A model generated the notes under the pieces. The model did not search any database. It was not told the DNA's origin and saw nothing but the letters and a program-made list of their open reading frames with translations. 64,000 nt of DNA, taken from contig JAVHZZ010000003.1 of assembly GCA_036250195.1 (NCBI GenBank), positions 84,989,418-85,053,417 on the forward strand, written 5' to 3'. This document shows positions 46,700-56,276 of the stretch, one piece after another (position 1 is the stretch's first letter; each line of letters begins with the position of its first letter). A program made the translations under genes and the position numbers. The DNA is from Mixophyes australis (lineage: Eukaryota > Chordata > Amphibia > Anura > Limnodynastidae).

Positions 46700-47155
46700 C
46701 TGTTCATCTGTATTATCATGTTGTTGTACCCATACTATGCTAACTCCTTTCCATGTCCCACCTCCTCTCCACACTCCCCTCCTACCTCTCCTCCCTTGGT
46801 CCCCAGTCCAATATCCTCACCTACTTCAACCTATCCTATTGCCACTAAACCCACCCTCCTTTCAGTTTGACTGTTTAACCTCCACCTTCTCTGCTCCAGT
46901 GCTAAACTTAATGTCCCTTTAGTTCCTCTTGTTTCTCACTACCTCCTCCATCTAGAAGGTAAGTTCTCATGGGCAGGGTCCTCTATCCATTGTCTCACGT
47001 GGTCCAGTCTGTCTTGTTTATCTGATGCAGGATTGTTTCTGTATGCCATGCAATTTGTTCTGTTAATTAAATCATATATGTCATATTTGTACTACTATAT
47101 CAGGTGCTATGAAATCTGTGACACCATGCAAATAAAAGACAATAACGATATTAAT
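46700..47155 (+). mobile_element. L2/CR1-type LINE 3' untranslated tail
   Basis: A CT-rich leader precedes AAGGTAAGTTCTCATGGGCAG, GGGTCCTCT and a tail ending CAAATAAAAGACAATAACGA. This order matches other LINE 3' ends here (compare 9100-9460 and 62110-62250). No ORF2 remains. Confidence 0.5.
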
Positions 47156-47670
47156 AGAGCCCTCAATTTAAAAAAATAAATAAATAATATTTGCATAGTA
47201 CATAAGTGAAATAATTACGCACCACATTTTTCTGTAGTGCAGTGGGAGTAATATATACTTACCTGGAGTCTGCTTCTGCTCTTGATCTAACATAATCCAC
47301 CTGGATAAAAAATAATAATCCCTCAGAGACTACACAGACTGCTCCCAAGGAGCTCGCAACCTGAAATGAGTTAATATTCGGTCAGCCCGCCTATTTAAAA
47401 GACAGGCAGCCAATCAGGAGCACTTTAGTAAATGTACCCCCAGGTGTTGTCCCTATTAGCCCCTTTAGAAATATTGATATTGGTAAATGTTGTGGTGTTC
47501 TATTGCCATACAACACAGCAGCATAACATTTATAGACATCATGGGAAAGATGTCGAACCTGTTTCTATCACTGAATCTCCAATGGCAATGACAGCCAGGT
47601 AATGTTTGGTTCCAGGCCCACTGATAGCTACACATGTGATTGTAATGCCCTGCATTCTGAGAGGAAGAGA
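47156..47670. other. Intergenic, nothing recognised
   Basis: Ends with the 8-bp target copy CTTCAGAA (47671-47678) of element 1. Confidence 0.45.
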
Positions 47671-47699
47671 CTTCAGAATAGAGATGGTCACTGACCCCC

Positions 47700-47825
47700 G
47701 TGTTTTGGTTTTGGATTCGGTTTTGGATCTGGATTACCGTCGTGTTTTGGTTTTGGTTTTGGTTTTGCAAAACCGCCATTGCGTGTTTTGGTTTTGGTTT
47801 TGGTTTTGTTTGGTTTTGTTTTGCT
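47700..47825. repeat. Sub-terminal GTTTTG-rich block of element 1
   Basis: GTTTTG and TTTTGG repeat densely close to the left end. The complementary CAAAACCC motif occupies the matching 3' end of elements 2 and 3, but the 5' ends lack it. Such sub-terminal repeats are the usual transposase binding sites in hAT elements; that role here is inferred. Confidence 0.7.
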
Positions 47826-48039
47826 ATTTTTTGGGAAAATCCATGTTTTTGGGCCTAAATTAACCCAATTTAGTGCTCCAACTGTTTTAGAGACAAGTAA
47901 TCTAATTGTTGAGGTAATAAATCATCCAAAAAAACAGTTTAATTCTTCGTTGGTAGGCCTATTCTACACACAAAACAGATTGTCTTCCTCTCCATCTATG
48001 CATATTGGCAATGCAGCCATCGTCTTTGAATGTATATTA

Positions 48040-48410
48040 CACCCTACACTTATAGTTAAATATGTAAAGAAATGGAAAAAGCCAGTTTGGTTTCTGTCTC
48101 TCAAGGCACCCCTCCACTTGTATAAAATACTAAAAAATTCAGCCTTTATAGACTGTACAATATTAATTGACATGGAGAAAGACAGTTTGGGGTCACTCTG
48201 TCTCTCTAGGCCCCCCTCCACTTGTATAAAATACCAAAAAATTCAGCCATTATAGACTGTACAATATTAATTGACATGGAAAAAGCCAGTTTGGTTTCTG
48301 TCTCTCTAGGCCCCCCTCCACTTGTATAAAATACCCAAAAATTCAGCCATTATAGACTGTACAATATTATGAAAAATGGACAAAGCCAGTTTAGGGTCAC
48401 TCTGTCTATG
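48040..48410. repeat. Tandem repeat of 100-104 bp, about 3.5 copies, in element 1 3' region
   Basis: CCAGTTTGG or ACAGTTTGG recurs near 48082, 48182 and 48286, with a related copy near 48386. Units contain CTCTAGGCCCCCCTCCACTT and GACTGTACAATATTAATTGA, and alternate between TTTCTGTCTC and GGTCACTCTGTCTC variants. Confidence 0.85.
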
Positions 48411-48565
48411 ACACCCTACCCTTAAGGATAAATTGCCCTAACAGCAGCCTTTCAAGATGGTATGTGATATGGAAATGCCACAAGTCCCTTTCCTCTTTGG
48501 GGGTAGATTGCACCCTACACTTACATAGAAAGTTTTAAAAAGATGTTATCGGCATCATCTTCAGC

Positions 48566-51559
48566 TTAATCCTCACCCTCATCAGTGTGTACGTCATCAT
48601 CACAGACTATCAATTCATCGCCGCTTGAATCCGCCATTAGAGAACAGTCAGTGCTTGGATGTCTTGGATGGTGAAGGCCTTCCTCGTGGAAGATGTAGTT
48701 CATTTTTATAAACATCATTTTCTCCACATTTTTGGGAAGTAACCTTCTACGGCGATCACTGACTAAGTTCCCTGCTGTGCTGAACACTCGTTCAGAGTAC
48801 ACACTGGAGGGTGGGCAGCTTAGGTATTGCAAAGCAAGTTTGTACATGGGTTTCCAAATGGCCTGCTTTTCTTCCCAGTAAGGAAAGGGACTGTCTGACA
48901 TTTCCATATCAACTACCTCTTGAAAGTAATCCTCCACCATCCTTTGCATGTTTATACTCATATTGGATGGAGTTATGGGCAAAGTGACACATTTTTTTGA
49001 AAAATCCTTCAAACCAGCCCAGATGTTAAATTGTTCTGGTCTGCCCCCTGTGTCTTCCCTGCTTCTTTTTTGGAAATTTAATTTTTTACGAGCAACAGCT
49101 TGAGAAAGTGAAGGAGGACACGTCGTCAAGCCGAGGCCCAGTTCAGCGGCCAACTTGCTGAGCAATAGCTCCTTGCAAAAGTTCACATCTCGCTCATTTA
49201 CAAGTAAAGACTCAATGTAGGTTTTAAACCTTGGATCAAGCACAGTGGCCAAAACGTACTGATCCGAGTTCAAGATCTTAATAACTCGAGGATCATTGTG
49301 AAGCGAATTAAGTACTTGATCGACAAGGCCAACATACTTTGCTGAATTGCTTGCTTTCAGCTCCTCCTTCATTTTCTCAAGCTGCTTTTCCAATAGTCTA
49401 ATTAAAGGAATGACTTGGCTCAAACTAGCAGAGTCAGCACTGACCTCACATGTCACAACTTCAAATGGTTTCAGCACCTTGCACAGCACTGAAAGGATTC
49501 CCCACTGTGCAAGAGTGAAATACATCCCCCCTCCTTTCCCAATGTCATGACTTGTGCAATATGCTTGGATGGCTTTGCGCTGTTCCTCCATCCTCTGAAG
49601 CATGTACAGGGTGGAATTCCACCGAGTTACCACCTCTTGCTTAAGTTGGTGGCAGGGCAAGTTAAACTGCTCTTGGAGCTGCTGTAATCTCCTACATGCT
49701 GTGGCTGAATGCCTGAAATGGCCTGAAATTTTACGGGCCACCGAAAGCATCTCCTGCACCTCACGGTTATTTCGTAGGAAGCTCTGCACCACCAAGTTGA
49801 TGGTGTGAGCAAAACAGGGAATATGTTGGAAATCACCCAGCTGTAATGCTCGCACTATATTGTTGGCGTTATCTGAAATGACATACCCTGGGGAGAGTCC
49901 GAGTGGTATAAGCCATGCATCAATCACATCTCTCAGTTTGCGTAACAAATTGTCAGCCGTATGCCTGTTAGTGAAGCCGGTGATACAAAGAGTGGCCTGC
50001 CTGTGACAAATGTTACGTAGTGGTGTACATGCTGCTGCTGTTCCTGCTGGTGAAGGTGAATGACCAACCCAGTGGGCTGTCACAGTCATATAGTCTTTGG
50101 TTTGGCCACTTCCACTTGTCCACATATCTGTGGTTAAGTGAACAGTGGGCAGAATGGCATTTTTCAGCGCAATCTCTACATTTTTACACACTTTTTGGTA
50201 TAGTTGTGGAATAGCTTTACGGGAGAAATGGTGTCGCGATGGAATTCTGTAACGCGGACACAAAACCTCAATTAACTGTGAAAAACCAGCTGCGTTTATT
50301 GTGGAGATTGGACGCAGATCTAACACTAACATTGCAGCCATGGCGTCTGTGATTCGCTTGGCGACTGGGTGACTGCTGTCATATTTGCTTCCCCTCGCAA
50401 ATGATTGTTTCACAGTTAATTGCTGAAATGTAGGACTGCTCATTTTATTCACCTGCCTCTGGGATGACGATTCACCCCCAGCAGCAGCAACAGCAGCAGC
50501 AGGACTAACGCTTTCTTCAGAGGAATCAATAATAGTGCCGGAGTCATCCAGCCTTAAGTGGGATGCCGGGCTAACTCCGAGCGCTACTGAGGATATTGAT
50601 GAGGATGGTGTGGTGGGTGTATTTTGTAGCCGTCGGTATGTCGGTGAGCGGAGGGTCTTAGCTGATGAGGGAGTGCTTGTATTCTTTTGGGAAGAACTTT
50701 CAGCTTTTCCCAACACTTTGCCATGAACTCTCGTTAAATGGCGTAACATAGACGAGGTTCCAAGATGGTTAAGGTCCCTCCCTCGACTGACTGTGGCTTC
50801 ACATACACTACAAATGGCTATACAATTGTTGTCTGGATTTGGGTAGAAATAATTCCACACATAAGAAGTGGATTTTTTTGTTTTATGCCCAGGCATGACA
50901 ATGGCCTTTTTCTTGTCACGTGCCAGAACTGCTGCCACTGGTGCAGGACTTACACAAACAACCTCATCCTCATCAACATCCTCATTAGCGCCCTCGTCGC
51001 CTACACAAATCTCCCCCTCATCCTCTTCTAATTCCAAAGTGGCATCCTCAATTTGGGTATCACCGGCTACACTCGGGCTATTAAGGCACACATCAGCAGA
51101 ATGCTCACGATTAGACATCCCACTGTTGGATGGACTCTCCACAGGGATTGTTGTCATTTGTGAATCAGAGCAAATATTCTCCTGTAATGCCTCACTGTTA
51201 TCTTGCAGCTCAGCTTTGACGCGTAACAGTAGTTGTGCACCAATTGTAGGCTGGGTAACTTTTTGGGATCTGCCACTAATAGCCAAAGGTGAAGGCCTCA
51301 TTCTCTCTTTGCCACTGCGTGTGTAGAATGGCATGCTTGCAATTTTTTTTTTATCGTCACTTAACTTTTGCTCAGTTACACTTCTTTTTCGCTTCAATAC
51401 AGTAAATTTTTTTTTGGTTTTTGTTTTTTGCACTAATTTGAAAACACTCTGTTGTTTGACATCGCCTTGGCCAGATGACGTACTGGGAACACTAACATCA
51501 GGACTGGTGACAGAACCTGGTTGCTCATTTAGATCATATGTGGACTGCTTTGAATCCAT
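48566..51559 (-). CDS. hAT transposase with BED zinc finger, intact
   Basis: An uninterrupted 997-codon frame from ATG 51559 to TAA 48566. Residues 1-200 are Ser- and Lys-rich and then acidic, probably disordered, with a basic KKKFTVLKRKR patch. A BED finger follows with Cys250, Cys253, His274 and His279 (CSVC to MLRHLTRVH) and aromatic WNYF before it. The RNase H-like catalytic core has TTDMWTS (D478) and ISDN (D563), with CFAHTINLVV (582-591) and TRWNST (645-650) as typical landmarks. The C-terminal hAT dimerisation segment runs from YWEEKQAIWKPMY (894) through SERVFSTAGNL, whose Glu923 is the likely third catalytic acid. Length exceeds the common 600-700 residues of hAT proteins because of the long N-terminus. 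In the cell it would act in the nucleus, cutting the element ends and inserting them with 8-bp duplications. Confidence 0.93.
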   Translation of the reverse strand: MDSKQSTYDLNEQPGSVTSPDVSVPSTSSGQGDVKQQSVFKLVQKTKTKKKFTVLKRKRSVTEQKLSDDKKKIASMPFYTRSGKERMRPSPLAISGRSQKVTQPTIGAQLLLRVKAELQDNSEALQENICSDSQMTTIPVESPSNSGMSNREHSADVCLNSPSVAGDTQIEDATLELEEDEGEICVGDEGANEDVDEDEVVCVSPAPVAAVLARDKKKAIVMPGHKTKKSTSYVWNYFYPNPDNNCIAICSVCEATVSRGRDLNHLGTSSMLRHLTRVHGKVLGKAESSSQKNTSTPSSAKTLRSPTYRRLQNTPTTPSSSISSVALGVSPASHLRLDDSGTIIDSSEESVSPAAAVAAAGGESSSQRQVNKMSSPTFQQLTVKQSFARGSKYDSSHPVAKRITDAMAAMLVLDLRPISTINAAGFSQLIEVLCPRYRIPSRHHFSRKAIPQLYQKVCKNVEIALKNAILPTVHLTTDMWTSGSGQTKDYMTVTAHWVGHSPSPAGTAAACTPLRNICHRQATLCITGFTNRHTADNLLRKLRDVIDAWLIPLGLSPGYVISDNANNIVRALQLGDFQHIPCFAHTINLVVQSFLRNNREVQEMLSVARKISGHFRHSATACRRLQQLQEQFNLPCHQLKQEVVTRWNSTLYMLQRMEEQRKAIQAYCTSHDIGKGGGMYFTLAQWGILSVLCKVLKPFEVVTCEVSADSASLSQVIPLIRLLEKQLEKMKEELKASNSAKYVGLVDQVLNSLHNDPRVIKILNSDQYVLATVLDPRFKTYIESLLVNERDVNFCKELLLSKLAAELGLGLTTCPPSLSQAVARKKLNFQKRSREDTGGRPEQFNIWAGLKDFSKKCVTLPITPSNMSINMQRMVEDYFQEVVDMEMSDSPFPYWEEKQAIWKPMYKLALQYLSCPPSSVYSERVFSTAGNLVSDRRRRLLPKNVEKMMFIKMNYIFHEEGLHHPRHPSTDCSLMADSSGDELIVCDDDVHTDEGED

Positions 51560-51570
51560 TCTGAGCGCAA

Positions 51571-53170
51571 ACCACTGGGGAGTGCTAAAAATTATTTAGT
51601 AGATTCTGCTGACAGTTATGACTTTTGACAGCCAGAAATATTAATGCACAATTAGGGAGGACACCCCAAAAACACTGAGGAGTGCTAAAAATTATTTAGT
51701 AGATACTGCTGACAGTTATGACTTTTGACAGCCAGAAATATTAATGCACAATTAGGGAGGACACCCCAAAAGCACTGAGGAGTGCTAAAAATTATTTAGT
51801 AGATACTGCTGACAGATATGACTTTTGACAGCCAGAAATATTAATGCACAATTAGGGAGGACACCCCAAAAACACTGAGGAGTGCTAAAAATTATTTAGT
51901 AGATACTGCTGACAGATATGACTTTTGACAGCCAGAAATATTAATGCACAATTAGGGGGGACACCCCAAAAACACTGAGGAGTGCTAAAAATTATTTAGT
52001 AGATACTGCTGACAGATATGACTTTTGACAGCCAGAAATATTAATGCACAATTAGGGAGGACACCCCAAAAACACTGAGGAGTGCTAAAAATTATTTAGT
52101 AGATACTGCTGACAGATATGACTTTTGACAGCCAGAAATATTAATGCACAATTAGGGAGGACACCCCAAAAACACTGAGGAGTGCTAAAAATTATTTAGT
52201 AGATACTGCTGACAGATATGACTTTTGACAGCCAGAAATATTAATGCACAATTAGGGAGGACACCCCAAAAGCACTGAGGAGTGCTACAAATTATTTAGT
52301 AGATACTGCTGACAGATATGACTTTTGACAGCCAGAAATATTAATGCACAATTAGGGAGGACACCCCAAAAACACTGAGGAGTGCTAAAAATTATTTAGT
52401 AGATACTGCTGACAGATATGACTTTTGACAGCCAGAAATATTAATGCACAATTAGGGAGGACACCCCAAAAACACTGAGGAGTGCTAAAAATTATTTAGT
52501 AGATACTGCTGACAGATATGACTTTTGACAGCCAGAAATATTAATGCACAATTAGGGAGGACACCCCAAAAGCACTGAGGAGTGCTACAAATTATTTAGT
52601 AGATACTGCTGACAGATATGACTTTTGACAGCCAGAAATATTAATGCACAATTAGGGAGGACACCCCAAAAACACTGAGGAGTGCTAAAAATTATTTAGT
52701 AGATACTGCTGACAGATATGACTTTTGACAGCCAGAAATATTAATGCACAATTAGGGAGGACACCCCAAAAACACTGAGGAGTGCTAAAAATTATTTAGT
52801 AGATACTGCTGACAGATATGACTTTTGACAGCCAGAAATATTAATGCACAATTAGGGAGGACACCCCAAAAACACTGAGGAGTGCTAAAAATTATTTAGT
52901 AGATACTGCTGACAGATATGACTTTTGACAGCCAGAAATATTAATGCACAATTAGGGAGGACACCCCAAAAACACTGAGGAGTGCTAAAAATTATTTAGT
53001 AGATACTGCTGACAGATATGACTTTTGACAGCCAGAAATATTAATGCACAATTAGGGAGGACACCCCAAAAGCACTGAGGTGTGCTACAAATTATTTAGT
53101 AGATACTGCTGACAGATATGACTTTTGACAGCCAGAAATATTAATGCACAATTATGGGGGACACCCCAAA
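51571..53170. repeat. 100-bp tandem array, 16 copies, upstream of the transposase
   Basis: AGTGCTAAAAATTATTTAGT recurs exactly every 100 bp from 51580 to 53080, with a final partial unit at about 53180. Copies are nearly identical. A variant with AGTGCTACAA occurs at 52280 and again at 52580, 300 bp apart, so a three-unit block was duplicated; another variant is at 53080. The first copy abuts the start codon region, so the array lies in the transposase leader or proximal promoter. Confidence 0.95.
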
Positions 53171-53355
53171 AGCGCTGGGGAGTGCCAAATATGAAGAAAA
53201 AATAATAAACCTCTATCCTCCTCTCTGCACTAGCGATTTTGGTTAGAGCAATTGCAAGAACAATATTGTATTCTCTGTCCCTGCTCTAATTAGCCTATGA
53301 CTACACCCTGCTCTCTCCCTCTGTCAAATGGCGATGGATTGCTGTGGAGGCGTGT

Positions 53356-53381
53356 ATTTATAAAGTTGAAGTATCGCGAGA
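53356..53381 (-). promoter_or_regulatory. Element 1 promoter block: CGCG motif plus TATA box
   Basis: On the minus strand TCTCGCGATA (53381-53372) is followed by 9 nt and then TATAAAT (53362-53356), about 155 bp inside the 5' end. Order and spacing are identical in element 2. Transcription would start about 25-30 bp downstream, so the 100-bp array would be transcribed as leader. Confidence 0.65.
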
Positions 53382-53401
53382 ACCGAGTCCCGAGATCCGA
53401 C

Positions 53402-53477
53402 AACGTCACAATGACGTTCGGCCTCGATTTGGATTCGGAATGGGCGGGAGAGTACCGAGCTGCTCAGCTCGGTACTC
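53402..53477. repeat. Two palindromes near the 5' end of element 1
   Basis: AACGTCA-CAA-TGACGTT (53402-53418) places two CRE-like half-sites in inverted orientation. GAGTACCGAGCTG (53450-53462) and CAGCTCGGTACTC (53465-53477) form a 13-bp perfect stem. Either may serve as host-factor or transposase sites. Confidence 0.7.
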
Positions 53478-53542
53478 GGATACCCAAAGTTCGGGTGGGT
53501 TCGGTTCTCGGAGAACCGGACCCGCCCATCTCTACTTCAGAA

Positions 53543-54863
53543 ACCCCTGAATGCCAAGTGAGCTGACAACCAAGTGTAAAGCCAGTCTAATTTTTTTTCA
53601 GGCAGGCTCTTCAAATCAGTGAATTCCATGAGGAGTAAACTAGAGACTGAGTGCATGACAGCTCAATATAGGAGTCCAGTACAGAGTATAAACCTGACCT
53701 GGCTGAAAAACGAGTTGTGAGGACTATGAAACTCAAACCGGGAGATCACAAGCTGGGATATATGTACAAAGTATTTCCAAACGATGACAGCTGGCAAATA
53801 GAGTGAAACCTGGTAACAAGTGAGAGCAAGGGCAGTATAGAGAGACAACTAGTATAGAGGTGAGCAGCAGAGTGAGAGCCCTCAAGCAGGGAGATGGTCA
53901 GCTATTGTGGGCTTCTGTCTACATATGTAATGTAACAAAGAACTGCACAGGAGAGAAAAGATATGTAAGTAAACTGTGCATTTATTTTATCCTGACAGAT
54001 GGTCTAGTACCAATATCTCCTAACAAATGTGCTTGTACTGCGCTACTACACCTGTGTCTACTTGTTACTATACCTGCATGTTCAGGGAGAGCTTTTAACT
54101 TTAATCCCACAAGAAACTGAGATGAAGAAAACTGAGCCTTAGATAGACTCAGCCAGAACTAGGTGCCACATGGTGCACCTCTACCACATAGCCAGTGAAT
54201 AGAAGGCAATACAACTTAAATTTAAAATTGTTTTCCAGTCCTCTGAGTGGGCTCCTGACTGCATGTATGTACAGCATATTCTTATGACGTAAATGGTCAT
54301 GTGCAGTTATTTCTAATTGTGCATATAAATTGAAAAATGTACATATTTTCATGATGGGTTTCCCAGCTAGATGACATGAGCGCCACAACTATGTGATTAC
54401 TTATTAAAATATGTATTAACAGACCGTTATTTATTTATGAAATATTAAAGTGATGTCTCCACAAATTTTTGCGGAGATCAGTGAGTGTGCTGCAATATCA
54501 ACCAGGTTTAAGTTTTTAATTTTCACTGGAATAGTATATCAGTTTTTCCTGGAAAACTTTACTTGCTCAGTGAACAAGTTATCCATTACATTCTACAGGG
54601 AAATGCTATCATTAAAGGATTTGTGAAATTGAGGCCAATGGAGAAACTTTCAAGGTAGAATAGAAAAAAAATTCAATCCAGTGGACATTTACAAGGCACC
54701 AGTGTTTTCTGCTCCAAGTTTGGACCCACTATGCCTCAATTTGTGCAAGTGTCCCAAGATTTTCATGGGTATGGTCTGTGGAGTAGGATGATGGCATTTG
54801 TTGAAGAGCAGACGTTTGCACAAGCAGAGACATTTACAGTTTTGCACGGTGCACCTCTGGAAA
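53543..54863. other. Intergenic, nothing recognised
   Basis: Short frames without motifs. The segment near 54799-54840 loosely resembles 6069-6110. Confidence 0.45.
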
Positions 54864-54917
54864 TCATCATCATCATCATTTATTTATATAGCGCCAGCAA
54901 ATTCCGTAGCGCTTCTG
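54864..54917 (-). mobile_element. LINE 3' tail with (GAT)n end
   Basis: Minus strand: AGCGCTACGGAATTTGCTGG, CGCTATATAAATAAATGATG and (ATG)n, the typical L2/CR1-type 3' end, truncated to about 54 bp. Confidence 0.7.
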
Positions 54918-55725
54918 TAGCAAAATCTTTCTACCTCACACACAGGGAATCTCCCATGAGCGGAAAGCAGGTGTGAACCTTAATGTGAGATGGATGAAAT
55001 ATCCAGAAACATCATTCAGATGCAGCAATGTAAAACCAAGTAATTTTGCTATGTGCATAAAGTTCTTTATAGTCTATTGTTATGGAATTTTTTTTTCTAA
55101 ATTAAAAAAAACAACTTTTTTTACACACTAAAACAGGAGATCAGACTTCTCTAACTGTCCTCTATCTCTTCTGTCCAGTAGCTCTAGGCCACAAACTAAG
55201 AGAAGATTGGGCCAGTATCACCACATGATTTATACCAGCCTATAGTAACACACAGATGACAGGTGCAGCTGTCCTCCAGGGGTCCAGCACCCAGATAACC
55301 CTTCTGTATTCTACTAACTGATTTTTGACACTCAGTGACGCTCATTGGTTAATAGGGATAGTGAGGCATCATCATCATTAACTATCTCACTCAGTTCACA
55401 AACTGCACTTATAAGATTCCCCATGATTGTTTCCTATAATTTAATATTCCCTGATTAGAGGGTTAATGAATACATATTTAAAACTAGCTCACTGCCATGT
55501 CCTACTCCTGCTAACCTGGGGGAAATGTTATTGGATGCTCCGCAGGTAGATTTGGCTTAATAGAACAAGTTCATATGCAAGGTATCTACGGCAATGGCTT
55601 CAGCCAGTTCATTAGCACTTTGTCGGTCCTTGTAGCTGAAGAGTGTCTTGGCCTCCAATATATTTAATGAGTATTTCCTTCACAGGTCAGCCCCTCTACT
55701 GTTCAGAGCTTGATAAAAATTACTA
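54918..55725. other. Intergenic, nothing recognised
   Basis: AT-rich sequence between a LINE tail and the target site of element 2. Confidence 0.45.
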
Positions 55726-55872
55726 GTCAGGTGTAGAGATGAGCGCACTCGGATTTCTGAAATCCGAGCCCACCCGAACGTTGCCGATCCGAGTCGGATC
55801 CGAGACAGATCCGGGTATTGGCGCCAAATTCAAATCTGAAACTGAGGCTCTGACTCATAATCCCTTTGTCGG

Positions 55873-55898
55873 ATCTCGCGATACTCGGATCCTATAAA
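55873..55898 (+). promoter_or_regulatory. Element 2 promoter block: CGCG motif plus TATA box
   Basis: TCTCGCGATA (55873-55882), 9 nt, then TATAAAT (55892-55898), followed by CGCCGCCATCTTCACTCGGG. The arrangement is the same as in element 1. Confidence 0.65.
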
Positions 55899-56276
55899 TT
55901 CCCCGCTAGTCGCCGCCATCTTCACTCGGGCATTGATCAGGGTAGAGGGAGGGTGTGTTAGGTGGTCCTCTGTCCTGGTAGATCTCGTGCTGTGCTGTTT
56001 AGTTCTGTGCTGTGCTGTTTAGTTCTGTGCTGTGCTGTGCTGTGTTCTGCAGTATCAGTCCAGTGGTGCTGTGTGCTGTGCTCTGTCCTTCTGAGGTCAG
56101 TGGTGCTGCTGGGTCCTGTGCTGTGTCCTGTTCAGTCCAGTGGTGCTGTGTCCTGTGCTCTGTGCTTCTAAGGGCATAGTTATTTCCCCAATATTCCCCT
56201 GTGTTTAAAAAAATAAAAAAAAGTTATTTAAAAAAATACCAAAAACTAATTTAATTTTTTTTAATTTCCATAAAAT

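Larger units (their letters stand above)
47679..53534 (-). mobile_element. hAT element 1: full-length, potentially autonomous
   Basis: The 5856-bp element starts at 47679 with TAGAGATGGTCACTG and ends at 53534 with GCCCATCTCTA, inverted repeats of about 9-10 bp. Perfect 8-bp duplications CTTCAGAA sit at 47671-47678 and 53535-53542. On the minus strand it contains a 5' promoter block, sixteen 100-bp repeats, a 997-codon intact transposase gene (51559-48566), a 3' untranslated tandem repeat and a GTTTTG-rich 3' end. All parts needed for transposition appear present, so it may be active or recently active. Confidence 0.93.

Noticed and set aside
48566..51559. Domesticated host ZBED gene
   Set aside because: The gene is single-exon and is bracketed by inverted ends and a perfect 8-bp duplication, so it is a transposon gene, not a fixed host gene.
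51571..53170. CRISPR-like regular array
   Set aside because: The whole 100-bp unit is repeated with no unique spacers, and it lies inside a eukaryotic transposon.
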